Positions 1 to 8,552 of a stretch of 64,000 bases of DNA are shown here, one piece after another (position 1 is the stretch's first letter; every line of letters begins with the position of its first letter). A model generated the notes under the pieces. That model worked only from the letters and a program-made list of their open reading frames with translations. It did not search any database and was not told where the DNA came from. The position numbers and the translations under genes are program-made. Origin of the DNA: Micromonospora chalcea (GTDB lineage Bacteria > Actinomycetota > Actinomycetes > Mycobacteriales > Micromonosporaceae); NCBI RefSeq assembly GCF_002926165.1, contig NZ_MAGP01000046.1:51186-115185 (forward strand), written 5' to 3'.

Positions 1-1166
1 AGGGCGGCGAGCGTCGGCACCAGGTCGGCGGGGGCGGGCATGGCGTGGACCCGGTCGCGCATCAGCGCCGCCGCGCGCCGCCACGGGCCGTCGGCGATCA
101 GCTCGCGGACGAGGTCCCGCACCGCGGCGGCGGTGGCCTGCTCGCGGGTCAGCCAGGCGCCCGCGCCGGTGGCCGCCAGCCGTTCGCCGTTGAAGTGCTG
201 GTCGCTGACCTGCGGCAGCACGAGCTGCGGCACGCCGTACGCGAGCGCGGTCATGGTGGTGCCGGCCCCGCCCTGCTGCACCAGCGCGGCGCAGGTCTGC
301 AGCACCAGCCGCATCGCCAGCGGCCCGTCGGCCAGGCGGACCCCGGCCGGCACCGGCCCCAGCGCCTCGCGCTGGCGCGGCTCGACCACGACGACGACCT
401 CCACGTCCGGCCCGGCCACCGCGTGGATCACCCCGGCCAGGTCGAGCCGGTCGTCCAGGCCCGCGCCGGCCATCATGGTGCCCGCCGTGACGCACACCCG
501 GGGCCGGTCCGCCGGGCGGCGCAGCCAGGGCGGCAGCACGGCCGGGCCGTTGTACGGCACGAACCGCACCGGGCGGCCGGGACGCCGCGTCGGCACCTGC
601 ATCGGCGGCGGCACCGGGTCGAGCGTCAGCACTCCGTCCAACGCCACCTCGGCGGCGGCGAGCCCGAACCGGGCGGCGAGCGGCCCGACCACCGACTCCG
701 GGTCCAGGCGCAGCGTGGTCGAGGAGTCCGGCCCCCACAGGTTCAGCACGCCGGGTACGCCGAGCGCGGCGGCGGCCACCGGCGCGGCCAGGTTGAACGG
801 CTCCCAGAGGATCAGGTCCGGCCGCCAGGACCGGCCGAAGGAGACCAGCTCGTCGAGCACGGCGTCGGCGAAGCGGACCACCCCGCCGTCGGCGGTGATC
901 GCCGGCTCCAGGGCGTCCGCCGTGGCGGGCCCGTCGAGCGGCGCCACCGCGCCGATCCGGCCGGCGAACGCGGCGGCGAAGTCGACGTCGGCGCCAAGCG
1001 GCACGGCGGCGAGCCCGGCCGAGCTGATCGCGCTGACCATCGAGGGGTGGCTGGCCACCCGCACCTCGTGGCCGGCGGCCTGGAGCGCCCAGCCGAGCGG
1101 GACCAGGCTGTAGAAATGCGACCGCCAGCCCCACGTCGACATCAGAATTCGCAGAGCCGCAGTCAA
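1..1166 (-). CDS. Activator-dependent-type glycosyltransferase (partial, 3' end outside window)
   Basis: The minus strand encodes a GT-B glycosyltransferase of the DesVII/EryCIII macrolide type, which moves an NDP-deoxysugar onto an aglycone. The N-terminus reads RILMSTWGWRSHFYSLVPL followed by ALQAAGHEVRVASHP, the classic first strand and helix of this family. Near the left edge sits a nucleotide-binding stretch with QQGGAGTTMTALAYGVPQLV. The reading frame stays open through base 1, so the C-terminus is missing. The start is uncertain: the TTG at 1166 gives MTAALRILMSTW, and an ATG at 1142 would remove the first beta strand. It is divergent from the P450. Many members of this family need a P450-like helper; the neighbouring P450 keeps its haem Cys, so it is probably a real oxidase and not such a helper. 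Confidence 0.85.
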   Translation of the reverse strand, partial: MTAALRILMSTWGWRSHFYSLVPLGWALQAAGHEVRVASHPSMVSAISSAGLAAVPLGADVDFAAAFAGRIGAVAPLDGPATADALEPAITADGGVVRFADAVLDELVSFGRSWRPDLILWEPFNLAAPVAAAALGVPGVLNLWGPDSSTTLRLDPESVVGPLAARFGLAAAEVALDGVLTLDPVPPPMQVPTRRPGRPVRFVPYNGPAVLPPWLRRPADRPRVCVTAGTMMAGAGLDDRLDLAGVIHAVAGPDVEVVVVVEPRQREALGPVPAGVRLADGPLAMRLVLQTCAALVQQGGAGTTMTALAYGVPQLVLPQVSDQHFNGERLAATGAGAWLTREQATAAAVRDLVRELIADGPWRRAAALMRDRVHAMPAPADLVPTLAA

Positions 1167-1335
1167 ATCCCACCAATCCGCGCGTGAAACGGCAGTCCTG
1201 GCCAACCGATGCTAGGTGATGGAAGCGGTACGCGGAAGGTCGCGGACGACCGCAATGAATATTGACGCCGGGCTAACCGATGCTGGAGTCTTAGCCGGTG
1301 CCCGAGGTGGACCGCGATCGGCAGGCGGTGGTGCG
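1167..1335. promoter_or_regulatory. Divergent control region between glycosyltransferase and P450
   Basis: About 170 bases separate the likely starts of the two divergent genes. The sequence AACCGATGCT occurs twice in the same orientation, at 1204-1213 and 1275-1284, inside longer similar blocks (1202-1218 and 1273-1289). This could be a pair of regulator sites. No convincing -35/-10 pair could be assigned. Confidence 0.35.
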
Positions 1336-2502
1336 TTGAGCGTCAATTCCGGGTTGCGTTCCTATCCGTTCGAGCCATTCACCGGCGATCTTCCGGCCGA
1401 GCTGCTGGAGATGGTCGTGACCGAGCCGGTCAGCCGGGTGCGGCTGCCCGACGGGCGGGCCGCCTGGCTGGTGCTCGGCTACGAGCAGTGCTGCACCGTG
1501 CTGGCCGACCCCCGTTTCTCCCGGCTTCCGCTCGGCGCCACCGCGACGCCGGACGGCGGCGGTCCCCGCGAGTTGAACATGGACGGTCCGCCGCACGCGG
1601 CGGTGCGCCGGGTGGCCGCGCGCGCGTTCACCGCCCGCCGCATCGAGACGTTCCGTCCCCGGGTGCAGCGGCTGGTGGACGAGCTGGTCGAGGCGATGCT
1701 CGCCGGCCCGCGCCCGGCCGACGTGGTGGCCGGGCTGGTCGCGCCGCTGCCGGTGTTCGTGGTGTGCGACGTGCTCGGCGTGCCGGCCGCCGACCGTCCC
1801 CGCTTCTACGCCTGGATCGAGGGGCTGAACTCGGTCACCGCGTACGGCTCGGCCGACGCCGCGACCGCGCAGGCCCAGCTACGGGACTACCTGGCCGGTC
1901 AGCTCGCGCGCAAGCGGGCCGAGCCCGGCGACGACCTGCTCTCGGCCTGGGTCCGCGGCACGCACGAGCTGGCCGACGCCGAGCTGGTCGAGCTGGCCAT
2001 GGGGGTGCTGCTCGGCGGGCTGGAGATCAACTCGACGAGCGCCGGCCTGCTCGCGCTGTTCCGGCACCCGGAGCAGCTGGCCAAGCTGCGCGCGGCGCCG
2101 GAGAAGCTCTCCGCGGCCACCGACGAGATCCTGCGCTACACGTCGGTGAGCGCCATGTTCCGGGTGCAGGTGGTCCGGGAGGACCTGGTCCTCGGCGGCG
2201 TCGGCATGCGCGCCGGGGACTGCGTGATGGCGGTCCCGTGGGCCGGCAACCGCGACCCCCGGTTCTTCCCCGAGCCGAACGTCTTCGACATCGACCGCAG
2301 GCCCGACGCCCCGCATTTGACCTTCGGCTTCGGGCCGCACTTCTGCCTCGGTACGGCGCTGGGCCGGATGCAGGTGGAGCTGTCGCTGGGCGCGCTGCTG
2401 ACCCGGATGCCGGCGCTCGCGCCGGCGGTGCCGCCGGCCGAGATCCCGTGGCGGCACGACCGGATGAACGGCGGCATCGCCTCGTTCCCGGTGACCTGGT
2501 GA
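1336..2502 (+). CDS. Cytochrome P450 with altered I-helix motif
   Basis: Bacterial class I P450 monooxygenase, 388 aa from the TTG at 1336. The frame is open back to a GTG at 1216, but the extra 40 residues do not look like P450, and SYPFEPF near the TTG start is a normal P450 beginning. ExxR is present (EILR in the K helix). The haem loop FGFGPHFCLG has the thiolate Cys at about residue 337. The I helix reads GGLEIN around residues 227-232: the acidic residue of the A/G-G-x-D/E-T motif is kept but the proton-relay Thr is Ile. It likely oxidises the cluster product and needs external ferredoxin, which is not encoded here. It ends 7 bases before the convergent dioxygenase gene. Confidence 0.88.
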   Translation: MSVNSGLRSYPFEPFTGDLPAELLEMVVTEPVSRVRLPDGRAAWLVLGYEQCCTVLADPRFSRLPLGATATPDGGGPRELNMDGPPHAAVRRVAARAFTARRIETFRPRVQRLVDELVEAMLAGPRPADVVAGLVAPLPVFVVCDVLGVPAADRPRFYAWIEGLNSVTAYGSADAATAQAQLRDYLAGQLARKRAEPGDDLLSAWVRGTHELADAELVELAMGVLLGGLEINSTSAGLLALFRHPEQLAKLRAAPEKLSAATDEILRYTSVSAMFRVQVVREDLVLGGVGMRAGDCVMAVPWAGNRDPRFFPEPNVFDIDRRPDAPHLTFGFGPHFCLGTALGRMQVELSLGALLTRMPALAPAVPPAEIPWRHDRMNGGIASFPVTW

Positions 2503-2509
2503 GCGGCGG

Positions 2510-3373
2510 TCAGTAGCTCTCCACCGCGTTGACCCGGTCCGGCCAGTAGCGCTCGCCGGGCGCGGGCGCGTAGTGCTCCCAGCGCGGCGGGTTCCCGGTC
2601 GGGTGGTCGCCGAGCACGGTGATCCGCTGCCCGCGGCGCAGCCCCTCGTAGTCGTTCACCGCGTAGTGCTGGGTGACCCGGTTGTCCCAGACCGCGACGT
2701 CCCCGGTCCGCCAGCGGTAGCGGCAGGTGAACTGGGGACTCTCGGAGAAGGCGAACAGGTGCTCCAGCAGCGCGTCGCTCTCGTTGCGGGTCAGCTGCGG
2801 GATGTGCGAGGTGAACAGCCGGTTGACGTACAGCGATCGACGCCCGGTCTCCGGGTGCACCCGGACCACCGGGTGTTCGGCCCGGCTGGTGAACTCGGTG
2901 CCGATCCGGATGACGTGGATGGCGGTCAGCCCGTCGAGCAGGTCACGCATCGGCGCGGAGAGCGCCTCGTAGACCCGGCACTGGTTGGTCCACATGGTGT
3001 CGCCGCCGACCTCGGGCAGCTGGACCAGGTGCAGGATCGAGGCGATCGGCGGGCTCTGGTGGAACGTCATGTCGGTGTGCCAGACGTCGACCTTGCCGCC
3101 GTCGGCGGAGTCGATGACGACGATCTCCGGGTGCCCGTCCAGCCGTGGCAGATAGGGGTGCAGCTCGACCTCGCCGAAGCGGCGGCCGAACGCCACGTGC
3201 GCGGCCGGCGTCAGCCCGGTCTGGCCGGCGAGGAAGACCACCTGGTGCTTGAGCAGCAGGTCGTGGATCAGCGCGAAGCCCTCGTCGGTGAGCGTGTTGA
3301 GGTCGATGCCGTGAACCTCGGCGCCCAGCGCGCCGGAGACGAGCCGGACCTCGGCCGCGATGGATGTGGTCAT
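2510..3373 (-). CDS. TauD/TfdA-family Fe(II)/2-oxoglutarate dioxygenase
   Basis: 287-aa non-haem iron dioxygenase using 2-oxoglutarate and O2 to hydroxylate or desaturate a small molecule. The iron-binding facial triad is visible: WHTDMTF (His99, Asp101) and a distal His in [11 protein letters not shown]. The 2-oxoglutarate Arg is probably in the RRGQRIT segment near the C-terminus. The ATG at 3373 is chosen because GGAGGG lies 7 bases upstream; the frame is open 27 bases further but without a ribosome site. Members act on taurine, alpha-ketoglutarate-dependent herbicides and many natural products. With a P450 and a methyltransferase beside it, a tailoring role is likelier than sulfonate use. 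Confidence 0.88.
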   Translation of the reverse strand: MTTSIAAEVRLVSGALGAEVHGIDLNTLTDEGFALIHDLLLKHQVVFLAGQTGLTPAAHVAFGRRFGEVELHPYLPRLDGHPEIVVIDSADGGKVDVWHTDMTFHQSPPIASILHLVQLPEVGGDTMWTNQCRVYEALSAPMRDLLDGLTAIHVIRIGTEFTSRAEHPVVRVHPETGRRSLYVNRLFTSHIPQLTRNESDALLEHLFAFSESPQFTCRYRWRTGDVAVWDNRVTQHYAVNDYEGLRRGQRITVLGDHPTGNPPRWEHYAPAPGERYWPDRVNAVESY

Positions 3374-3534
3374 CGATGATCCCTCCGGTCTGCGCGCCAC
3401 GGCTGGTCCGCGAATTGTTCCACGCCCGTGAATGTCCTCACCAGCCGTCGTCGTTGACTCACCCGGCGTACGCCTGGAACCATTCGGTGCCGGCGGGGGC
3501 GGCGAGGCCGGCCCGCGACGTGGAGGAGGCGCGG

Positions 3535-4560
3535 GTGGCGATCGATGCCCCGATCGAGGGTGACGCGGCGGAGCGGCTCGACCGGCTCACCGACCTGGCC
3601 ACCCCGTTCGCGGTCCGTACGGCGGTGACCCTGCGCGTGCCGGACCTGATCGCCGACGGTGTCACCGGCCTGGCCGAGCTGGCCGGCGCCGCCGGGGCCG
3701 ACGCCGCCGCGCTGGGCCGCCTGCTGCGCTACCTCGCGCACCGGGGCGTGTTCGTCGAGGTGTCGCCGGACGTCTTCGGCCTGACCGACGTCGGCGAGCT
3801 GCTCTGCGACCGCGAGGGCGGTGGCCTCGGCGCCTATCTGGACCTCGGCGGCCTCGGCGCGCGGATGGACCTGGCCTGGGCCGGTCTGCCGCACGCGATC
3901 CGCACCGGCGGGCCCGGCTACCGCGAGGTGCACGGGCGGGACTTCTGGGCCGACCTGGACGCGCACCCGGACCACCGGGCCTACTTCGACGCGCTGATGC
4001 TCAGCCAGCAGCGGTTCACCGCGCCGGAGGTCGCGGCGCTCTATCCCTGGCGCGAGGCGGGCCACGTGGTCGACGTGGCCGGGGGCGCGGGCGGGCTGCT
4101 GCGGGAGGTGCTGGGCGCCCATCCGCACCTGCGGGGCACGCTCGTCGACCGCCCCGAGCCGGTGTCGGCCGCCGCCGCGACGTTCGCCGAGTGCGGCCTC
4201 GCCGACCGGGTCGAGACCGTGGTCGGGGACTTCTTCGCCCCGCTGCCGCCCGGCGCCGACGTGTACGTGGTCTCGCGCGCGCTCACCGACTGGAGCGACG
4301 CCCACGCCACGGCGATCCTGCGGCGCTGCGCCGAGGCGGCCGGAGCGGCCGGCCGGGTGCTCGTCATCGAGGTGCTGCCGACGGTGCCGCACGTGCCGCA
4401 CCTGTCCGCGTACGACCTGCGGATGCTGGTCGGCGTCGGCGGCCGGGAACGCGGGTTGCCCGAGTTCGCCGCGCTGGCCGCCGCCGCGGGCCTGTCGCCC
4501 CGGCGCACGTACCACGGCACCGACGGGCTCACGCTCATGGAGTTCGCCGCCGGCGCCTGA
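3535..4560 (+). CDS. SAM-dependent O-methyltransferase (hydroxyneurosporene/COMT type)
   Basis: 341-aa methyltransferase with an N-terminal winged-helix dimerisation region (about residues 10-100) and a C-terminal Rossmann domain. The SAM motif is [17 protein letters not shown], followed by an acidic strand (GTLVDRPE) and the [25 protein letters not shown] region typical of plant-COMT-like bacterial enzymes. The GTG at 3535 has GGAGGAGG 6 bases upstream; a longer frame back to 3364 would overlap the divergent dioxygenase gene. It likely methylates a hydroxyl on the cluster product, perhaps one put in by the P450 or dioxygenase next door. Confidence 0.87.
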   Translation: MAIDAPIEGDAAERLDRLTDLATPFAVRTAVTLRVPDLIADGVTGLAELAGAAGADAAALGRLLRYLAHRGVFVEVSPDVFGLTDVGELLCDREGGGLGAYLDLGGLGARMDLAWAGLPHAIRTGGPGYREVHGRDFWADLDAHPDHRAYFDALMLSQQRFTAPEVAALYPWREAGHVVDVAGGAGGLLREVLGAHPHLRGTLVDRPEPVSAAAATFAECGLADRVETVVGDFFAPLPPGADVYVVSRALTDWSDAHATAILRRCAEAAGAAGRVLVIEVLPTVPHVPHLSAYDLRMLVGVGGRERGLPEFAALAAAAGLSPRRTYHGTDGLTLMEFAAGA

Positions 4561-4804
4561 GGGCGCGTCGCACCTGTCCGGTGCCGTCCCGTGCGCCCGA
4601 TCATTGACGTATATGCATCGACATGGCAGCCCTGGGTGGAAGGGCGGTTTTCTCTGGGCATCGGTCAATGTGCTGAGAAATGCGGTCACGACATTTGCCG
4701 CCACCCATATCCGCTCGCATTTATCAATGGTTGTTCGCGGGGAGGGCGGCCGGTAACGTCTCGCGTGGCGACTAGCCGATCCCTCGCGAAAGGGTCGACG
4801 CGTC
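4561..4804 (+). promoter_or_regulatory. Leader of the terpenoid operon, with promoter TTGTTC-N17-TAACGT
   Basis: This 244-base gap is noticeably richer in A and T than its surroundings, especially 4600-4735. A candidate promoter has -35 TTGTTC at 4731-4736 and -10 TAACGT at 4754-4759, spaced 17 bases. An untranslated leader of roughly 40 bases precedes the ATG at 4805, with a weak AAAGGG ribosome site. The layout matches two other promoters in this cluster. Confidence 0.5.
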
Positions 4805-5824
4805 ATGACGGTTGCTGGCTCCACGCGATATCCGCCCTTCATCGACGACCTCGCCCGCAGCGAATCGGGACGGCTGCTGCGCGCCGAACTCGGACGGCGG
4901 TGGCCCGAGACACCCGACCAGCTCGACGCGATAGTGCGCTACGCGCTGCTGCCGGCGGGCAAGATGCTGCGCCCGATGATGACGCTGCACGCGGCCGAGG
5001 CGGTCGGCGGATCTCCCCGCGACGCGCTCGCCGCCGCGCTCGCCACCGAGTACCTGCACGTCGCGACGCTCGTGCACGACGACATCATCGACGCCGACAC
5101 GCTGCGCCGCGGCCGCCCCGCGGTCCCGGTGGCGTACGGCATCCCCGGCGCCATCGTGGCCGGCGACCACCTGATCTTCCACGCCTTCCGGGCCGTCGTG
5201 GAGGGCGGTCCGGACACCCCCGCCGGCCCGGTCGTCGCCGCGGTGGCCGCGCTGGCCGAGGCGGGACAGGACCTGTGCCGGGGGCAGGCGCTGGAGGCGC
5301 GGCTCGTCGGCGACCTGGACGCGGGCGCCCGCTGGTATCCGGAGATGATCCGGCTCAAGACCGGCGCGCTGTTCCGCGCCGTGTGCGAGATCGGCGCGCT
5401 GCTCGGCGGCGCGGACCAGCCGGTTGCCGCCGCGCTGGCCCGGTACGGCGAGCACCTCGGGATGGCCTTCCAGATCCGCGACGACCTGCTGTCCTATCTG
5501 GCCACCCCGGAACAGACCGGCAAACCGGCGTCCAGCGACCTCAACAACGGCCGCCCCACCCTGCCGCTGCTGCTGGCGTACGACGCGGTCACCGACGCGA
5601 CCCGGGTGGAGCTGCTGGCGGTGCTGCACCGGCGCGGCGCCGGTCCCGGCGACGTCGAGTGGGTCGCCGCGCTGCTGCGCGACGTCGGCGCGGTCGACGG
5701 CGCCCGCCAGCGGATGGTGGGGCACGCCGAGCGGGCCCGCGCCGAGCTGGCCGTGCTCACCCCGTCCGCGGGCGCGGACGTGCTCACCGGCATCGCGGCC
5801 TGGATGACGAGCGGGACGGCGTGA
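4805..5824 (+). CDS. Polyprenyl diphosphate synthase (trans-isoprenyl, GGPP-type)
   Basis: 339-aa class I trans-prenyl elongase of the IspA/GGPP-synthase family that joins IPP units onto an allylic diphosphate. The first aspartate-rich motif is HDDIIDADTLRRGRP (Asp92, Asp93, Asp96). The second is FQIRDDLLSYL (Asp226, Asp227), where the last Asp of DDxxD is Ser230. The residues before the first motif (TEYLHVATLVHDD) lack an obvious large aromatic block at the fourth and fifth positions (Ala and Thr), which would suit a C20 or longer product; this is inference. It is the first gene of a five-gene operon and overlaps the UbiA start by GTGA. It likely supplies the prenyl donor for that enzyme. 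Confidence 0.9.
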   Translation: MTVAGSTRYPPFIDDLARSESGRLLRAELGRRWPETPDQLDAIVRYALLPAGKMLRPMMTLHAAEAVGGSPRDALAAALATEYLHVATLVHDDIIDADTLRRGRPAVPVAYGIPGAIVAGDHLIFHAFRAVVEGGPDTPAGPVVAAVAALAEAGQDLCRGQALEARLVGDLDAGARWYPEMIRLKTGALFRAVCEIGALLGGADQPVAAALARYGEHLGMAFQIRDDLLSYLATPEQTGKPASSDLNNGRPTLPLLLAYDAVTDATRVELLAVLHRRGAGPGDVEWVAALLRDVGAVDGARQRMVGHAERARAELAVLTPSAGADVLTGIAAWMTSGTA

Positions 5825-6858
5825 GCACGGCCGCCGCCGTGCGGGCACTGCGGGCCCACGTCGAGACCTGGCGGCCCTACACCCTCTGGTACGTGGGGCT
5901 GGTCGGCCTGGCCGGCGCCGCCGTGGCCGGCGGCCCGCACCATCCGTGGGTGCTGCTGTCGGCCTGGGCCGCGCCGACCGCCGGCTGGCTCGGCGGCCAC
6001 TATCTCGGCGACTACTTCGACAGGCACCTGGACGCCGGCAGCAAACCGCACCGGCCGATCCCCTCCCGGCGCCTCGGCGCGGGCACCGCGCTCTGGTGCG
6101 GCTGGGCCTGTTTCACGCTGCTCGGCGTCCTGGCCGTGCTGGGCGGGTGGGGCACCACCGCGGCGGCGCTGCTGGCCGGGTGCGGCATCGTCGCGTACAG
6201 CAGGTGGTTCAAGGCCCGCGGCATCGCCGGAAACCTGGTCCGGGGCGCGCTCGGCGCGGTCGCGCTCGTCTACGGCGCGCTCGCCGCCGGCCTCGCCCCG
6301 GACCGCGCCTCGGCGACGCCGGTGCTGCTCGCGCTCGTCGTCGCGTTCTGGTCGCACGACGCGATGTCCAACCTGGTCGGCGCGTTGCGCGACATCGACG
6401 GCGACCGCGCGGGCGGTTACCGGACGCTGCCGGTGGGGCGGGGCGTGCCGTTCGCGGTGCGGACCGTGCTGGCGCTCTACGCCGTCGCGATCGCCGCCGC
6501 CGTGGCCGCCGGGCTGCTCGCCGGCCGGGGCGCGCGGACCGCGTACCTGATCACCGTGCTCGTGGTCCTGCTGACCGGCGTGGTGGCACTGGCCCCGCTG
6601 GTACGCCGGCGCGGCGGCATGCCGGTCGTGGTGGCGCTGCGCGCGCACTCGGTCCTGGTGGTGGAGCGGGTCGCGCTGGCCTCCGCGGCGGTCGGGCTGG
6701 GCCTCGGCGTCGCCGTGCAGCTCGCGCTCGCGCTGCCGATGGTCGCGCTGACCTGGGTCGCGCAGCGCGCCATGCGTGCCCGGCACGAACTCGGTCCGCC
6801 GGTCGCGGGCCTGACCCTCGCCACCCGCAGTCGAGTACCGGTGGAGGACGCGCCATGA
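5821..6858 (+). CDS. UbiA-superfamily membrane prenyltransferase
   Basis: 345-aa integral membrane prenyltransferase with about eight or nine hydrophobic helices. It carries a UbiA first motif in variant form, GGHYLGDYFDRHLDAGSKPHR (Asp64, Asp67, Asp71; the usual leading Asn is Gly), and a second acidic motif ALRDIDGDRAGGYRTLPV in a later loop. These bind the Mg-diphosphate of the prenyl donor. The GTG at 5821 overlaps the upstream stop (GTGA), and the frame is open much further upstream only because it runs through another gene. The family prenylates aromatic acids, quinone precursors or glycerol phosphates; the acceptor here cannot be read from sequence. The next genes (cyclase-like protein and FAD monooxygenase) suggest a meroterpenoid step. 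Confidence 0.88.
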   Translation: MSTAAAVRALRAHVETWRPYTLWYVGLVGLAGAAVAGGPHHPWVLLSAWAAPTAGWLGGHYLGDYFDRHLDAGSKPHRPIPSRRLGAGTALWCGWACFTLLGVLAVLGGWGTTAAALLAGCGIVAYSRWFKARGIAGNLVRGALGAVALVYGALAAGLAPDRASATPVLLALVVAFWSHDAMSNLVGALRDIDGDRAGGYRTLPVGRGVPFAVRTVLALYAVAIAAAVAAGLLAGRGARTAYLITVLVVLLTGVVALAPLVRRRGGMPVVVALRAHSVLVVERVALASAAVGLGLGVAVQLALALPMVALTWVAQRAMRARHELGPPVAGLTLATRSRVPVEDAP

Positions 6859-8552
6859 CCACTGTGACCACCGAGGCCGTCGGGAAGGCCGTCACCGCCG
6901 GCGCGGAGGCGCTCCTGCGCCGGCGCCGCCCCGACGGCGCGTTCGGCGACGACCCGCCCGCCTCGGTGCTGGGTACCGCGGGCGCGGTGGCCGCGCTGCA
7001 CGCCGCCGACCCGTCCGGCTGCGCGGACCTGGTCGGCGCCGGAACCGCGTGGCTGCGCCGGCAGCAGCACGACGACGGCGGCTGGGGCGGCGTGGTGGGC
7101 GCCGGCACCGAGGTCGTGCCCACCGCCGTCGCGATCGCGGCGCTGGCCCTGACCGCGCCGGCCGACAGCGCCGGGGCGATCGCGGCGGGCCGGACCCGGC
7201 TGGCCGCGCTGGGCGGCGTCGACACCGTCACCGACCCGGCCATCTCCTTGCTCTGCCGCCAGTTGCTCACCATGGCCGGGATGACCGCCGAGGCGGGCCC
7301 GCTGCGCCGGCTGCCACTGGAGATCGTCCTGTTCGACCGGGTACGCCGGCAGCGCCTGTCGTTCCGTACCGCGCCGTTCATCGGGCTCGCCCTGATGCAG
7401 GCCGACCTGCTGCCCACCGGCCGCCTGCGCCGGGCCACGCTGGGCCGGGCCCGGCCGGTGGCGCTGCGGCTGCTGCGGTCCATCCATGACCACGAGGGCG
7501 GCACCGGCGCGCTCAGCGAGGACCCGTGGCCGGCCGCGCTGGTGCTGCTCGGCCTGGCCCGCAGCGGCGAGGCGCCGGACATCGCCCGCGCCGTCGTCGG
7601 CTGGCTGCGCCGGGCGGTACGCCCCGACGGCGCCTGGGACGCGGTCACCAACCTGGACCTGACCCGGACCGGGTACGCGGCGACCGGGCTGATCGCGGCC
7701 GGCTACGCCGACGACCCCCGGTTGCGCGCCACCCGGGAGTTCCTCCACGCCGGCCGCAAACCGGAGGCGTTCGAGGTGCTGGACGTGCCGCCGGGCGGAT
7801 GGAGCTACTCGAACGCGCGCGGCTGGCCGGTGACGCTGGAGTCCGCCGAGATCCTCTCCGCGCTGGCCGGCTTTCCCGGGGCCGACGCCGACCCGGTCCT
7901 GCGCGACGGACTGGCGTGGCTGGTCGGCCGCCAGGACAGCCGCGGCTCGTGGAGCCTGTGGGTCCGTGACACCCGGCTCGCCAACGACGGTCCGTGCCCG
8001 GCCATCACCAGCCAGGCGATCCTCGCGCTGCACGACGCCGGCCACCCGGACGACCATCCGGCGATCGCCCGGGCGGCGGCCTGGCTGCTGACCCGGGCCG
8101 CGGCCGACGGCACGTTCGAGAACCTCTGGTACCGCGACCGCACCTCCGGCACCGCCGTCGTGGTCGCCGCGCTGTCCCGGGTCGGGCACGCCCGGCACGA
8201 GGTGGTGCGCCGGGCGGCCCGGTGGCTGCGCGACACCCAGTTGCCCGACGGCTCGTGGGGGCCGGGCGACGGCACGGCGGGCTCGGTCGAGGAGACGTCC
8301 TGGGCCGTCCAGGGCCTGCTCGCCACCGGCGACCCGGACGCCACCGGGGCGGTGGACCGGGGCGTGGCCCGGCTGGTCGCCGCCGCCGGGCCGGACGGGA
8401 GCTGGCCGGCGGCCCGGGTGTGCAACTACATCCGCCACCACATGCGCTATCCCAACGCCGTGATCACCCAGGCGCTCGCGCTGCGGGCGCTCGGCGAGTA
8501 CCGCCGGGCCGCCGCGCGGCCGGACGTGGCGCCGCCGGCGGTGACCCGATGA
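6855..8552 (+). CDS. Squalene-hopene-cyclase-like protein lacking the DXDD motif
   Basis: 565-aa protein built of alpha/alpha-barrel repeats of the SHC/prenyltransferase-beta superfamily, with many G-x-W repeats (QQHDDGGWGG, PDGAWD, PGGWSYSN, DSRGSWSL, PDGSWGPGDG, PDGSWPAA). In true SHCs the DXDD acid follows a GGW-F-N-YP segment. Here that place reads PGGWSYSNARGWPVTLESAE, so DXDD is replaced by VTLE (residues 326-329). A second acidic patch, AVTNLDLTRTG (266-269), is the only other candidate. It may cyclise an epoxide made by the next gene, use a different acid, or be non-catalytic. The ATG at 6855 overlaps the UbiA stop (ATGA). It is shorter than classic SHC (about 630 aa). Confidence 0.85.
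   Translation: MTTVTTEAVGKAVTAGAEALLRRRRPDGAFGDDPPASVLGTAGAVAALHAADPSGCADLVGAGTAWLRRQQHDDGGWGGVVGAGTEVVPTAVAIAALALTAPADSAGAIAAGRTRLAALGGVDTVTDPAISLLCRQLLTMAGMTAEAGPLRRLPLEIVLFDRVRRQRLSFRTAPFIGLALMQADLLPTGRLRRATLGRARPVALRLLRSIHDHEGGTGALSEDPWPAALVLLGLARSGEAPDIARAVVGWLRRAVRPDGAWDAVTNLDLTRTGYAATGLIAAGYADDPRLRATREFLHAGRKPEAFEVLDVPPGGWSYSNARGWPVTLESAEILSALAGFPGADADPVLRDGLAWLVGRQDSRGSWSLWVRDTRLANDGPCPAITSQAILALHDAGHPDDHPAIARAAAWLLTRAAADGTFENLWYRDRTSGTAVVVAALSRVGHARHEVVRRAARWLRDTQLPDGSWGPGDGTAGSVEETSWAVQGLLATGDPDATGAVDRGVARLVAAAGPDGSWPAARVCNYIRHHMRYPNAVITQALALRALGEYRRAAARPDVAPPAVTR

Noticed and set aside
1336..2502. P450 as an EryCII/DesVIII-type inactive helper of the adjacent glycosyltransferase
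   Set aside because: Those helpers lack the haem-binding Cys; here FGFGPHFCLG and ExxR are intact, so it should bind haem.
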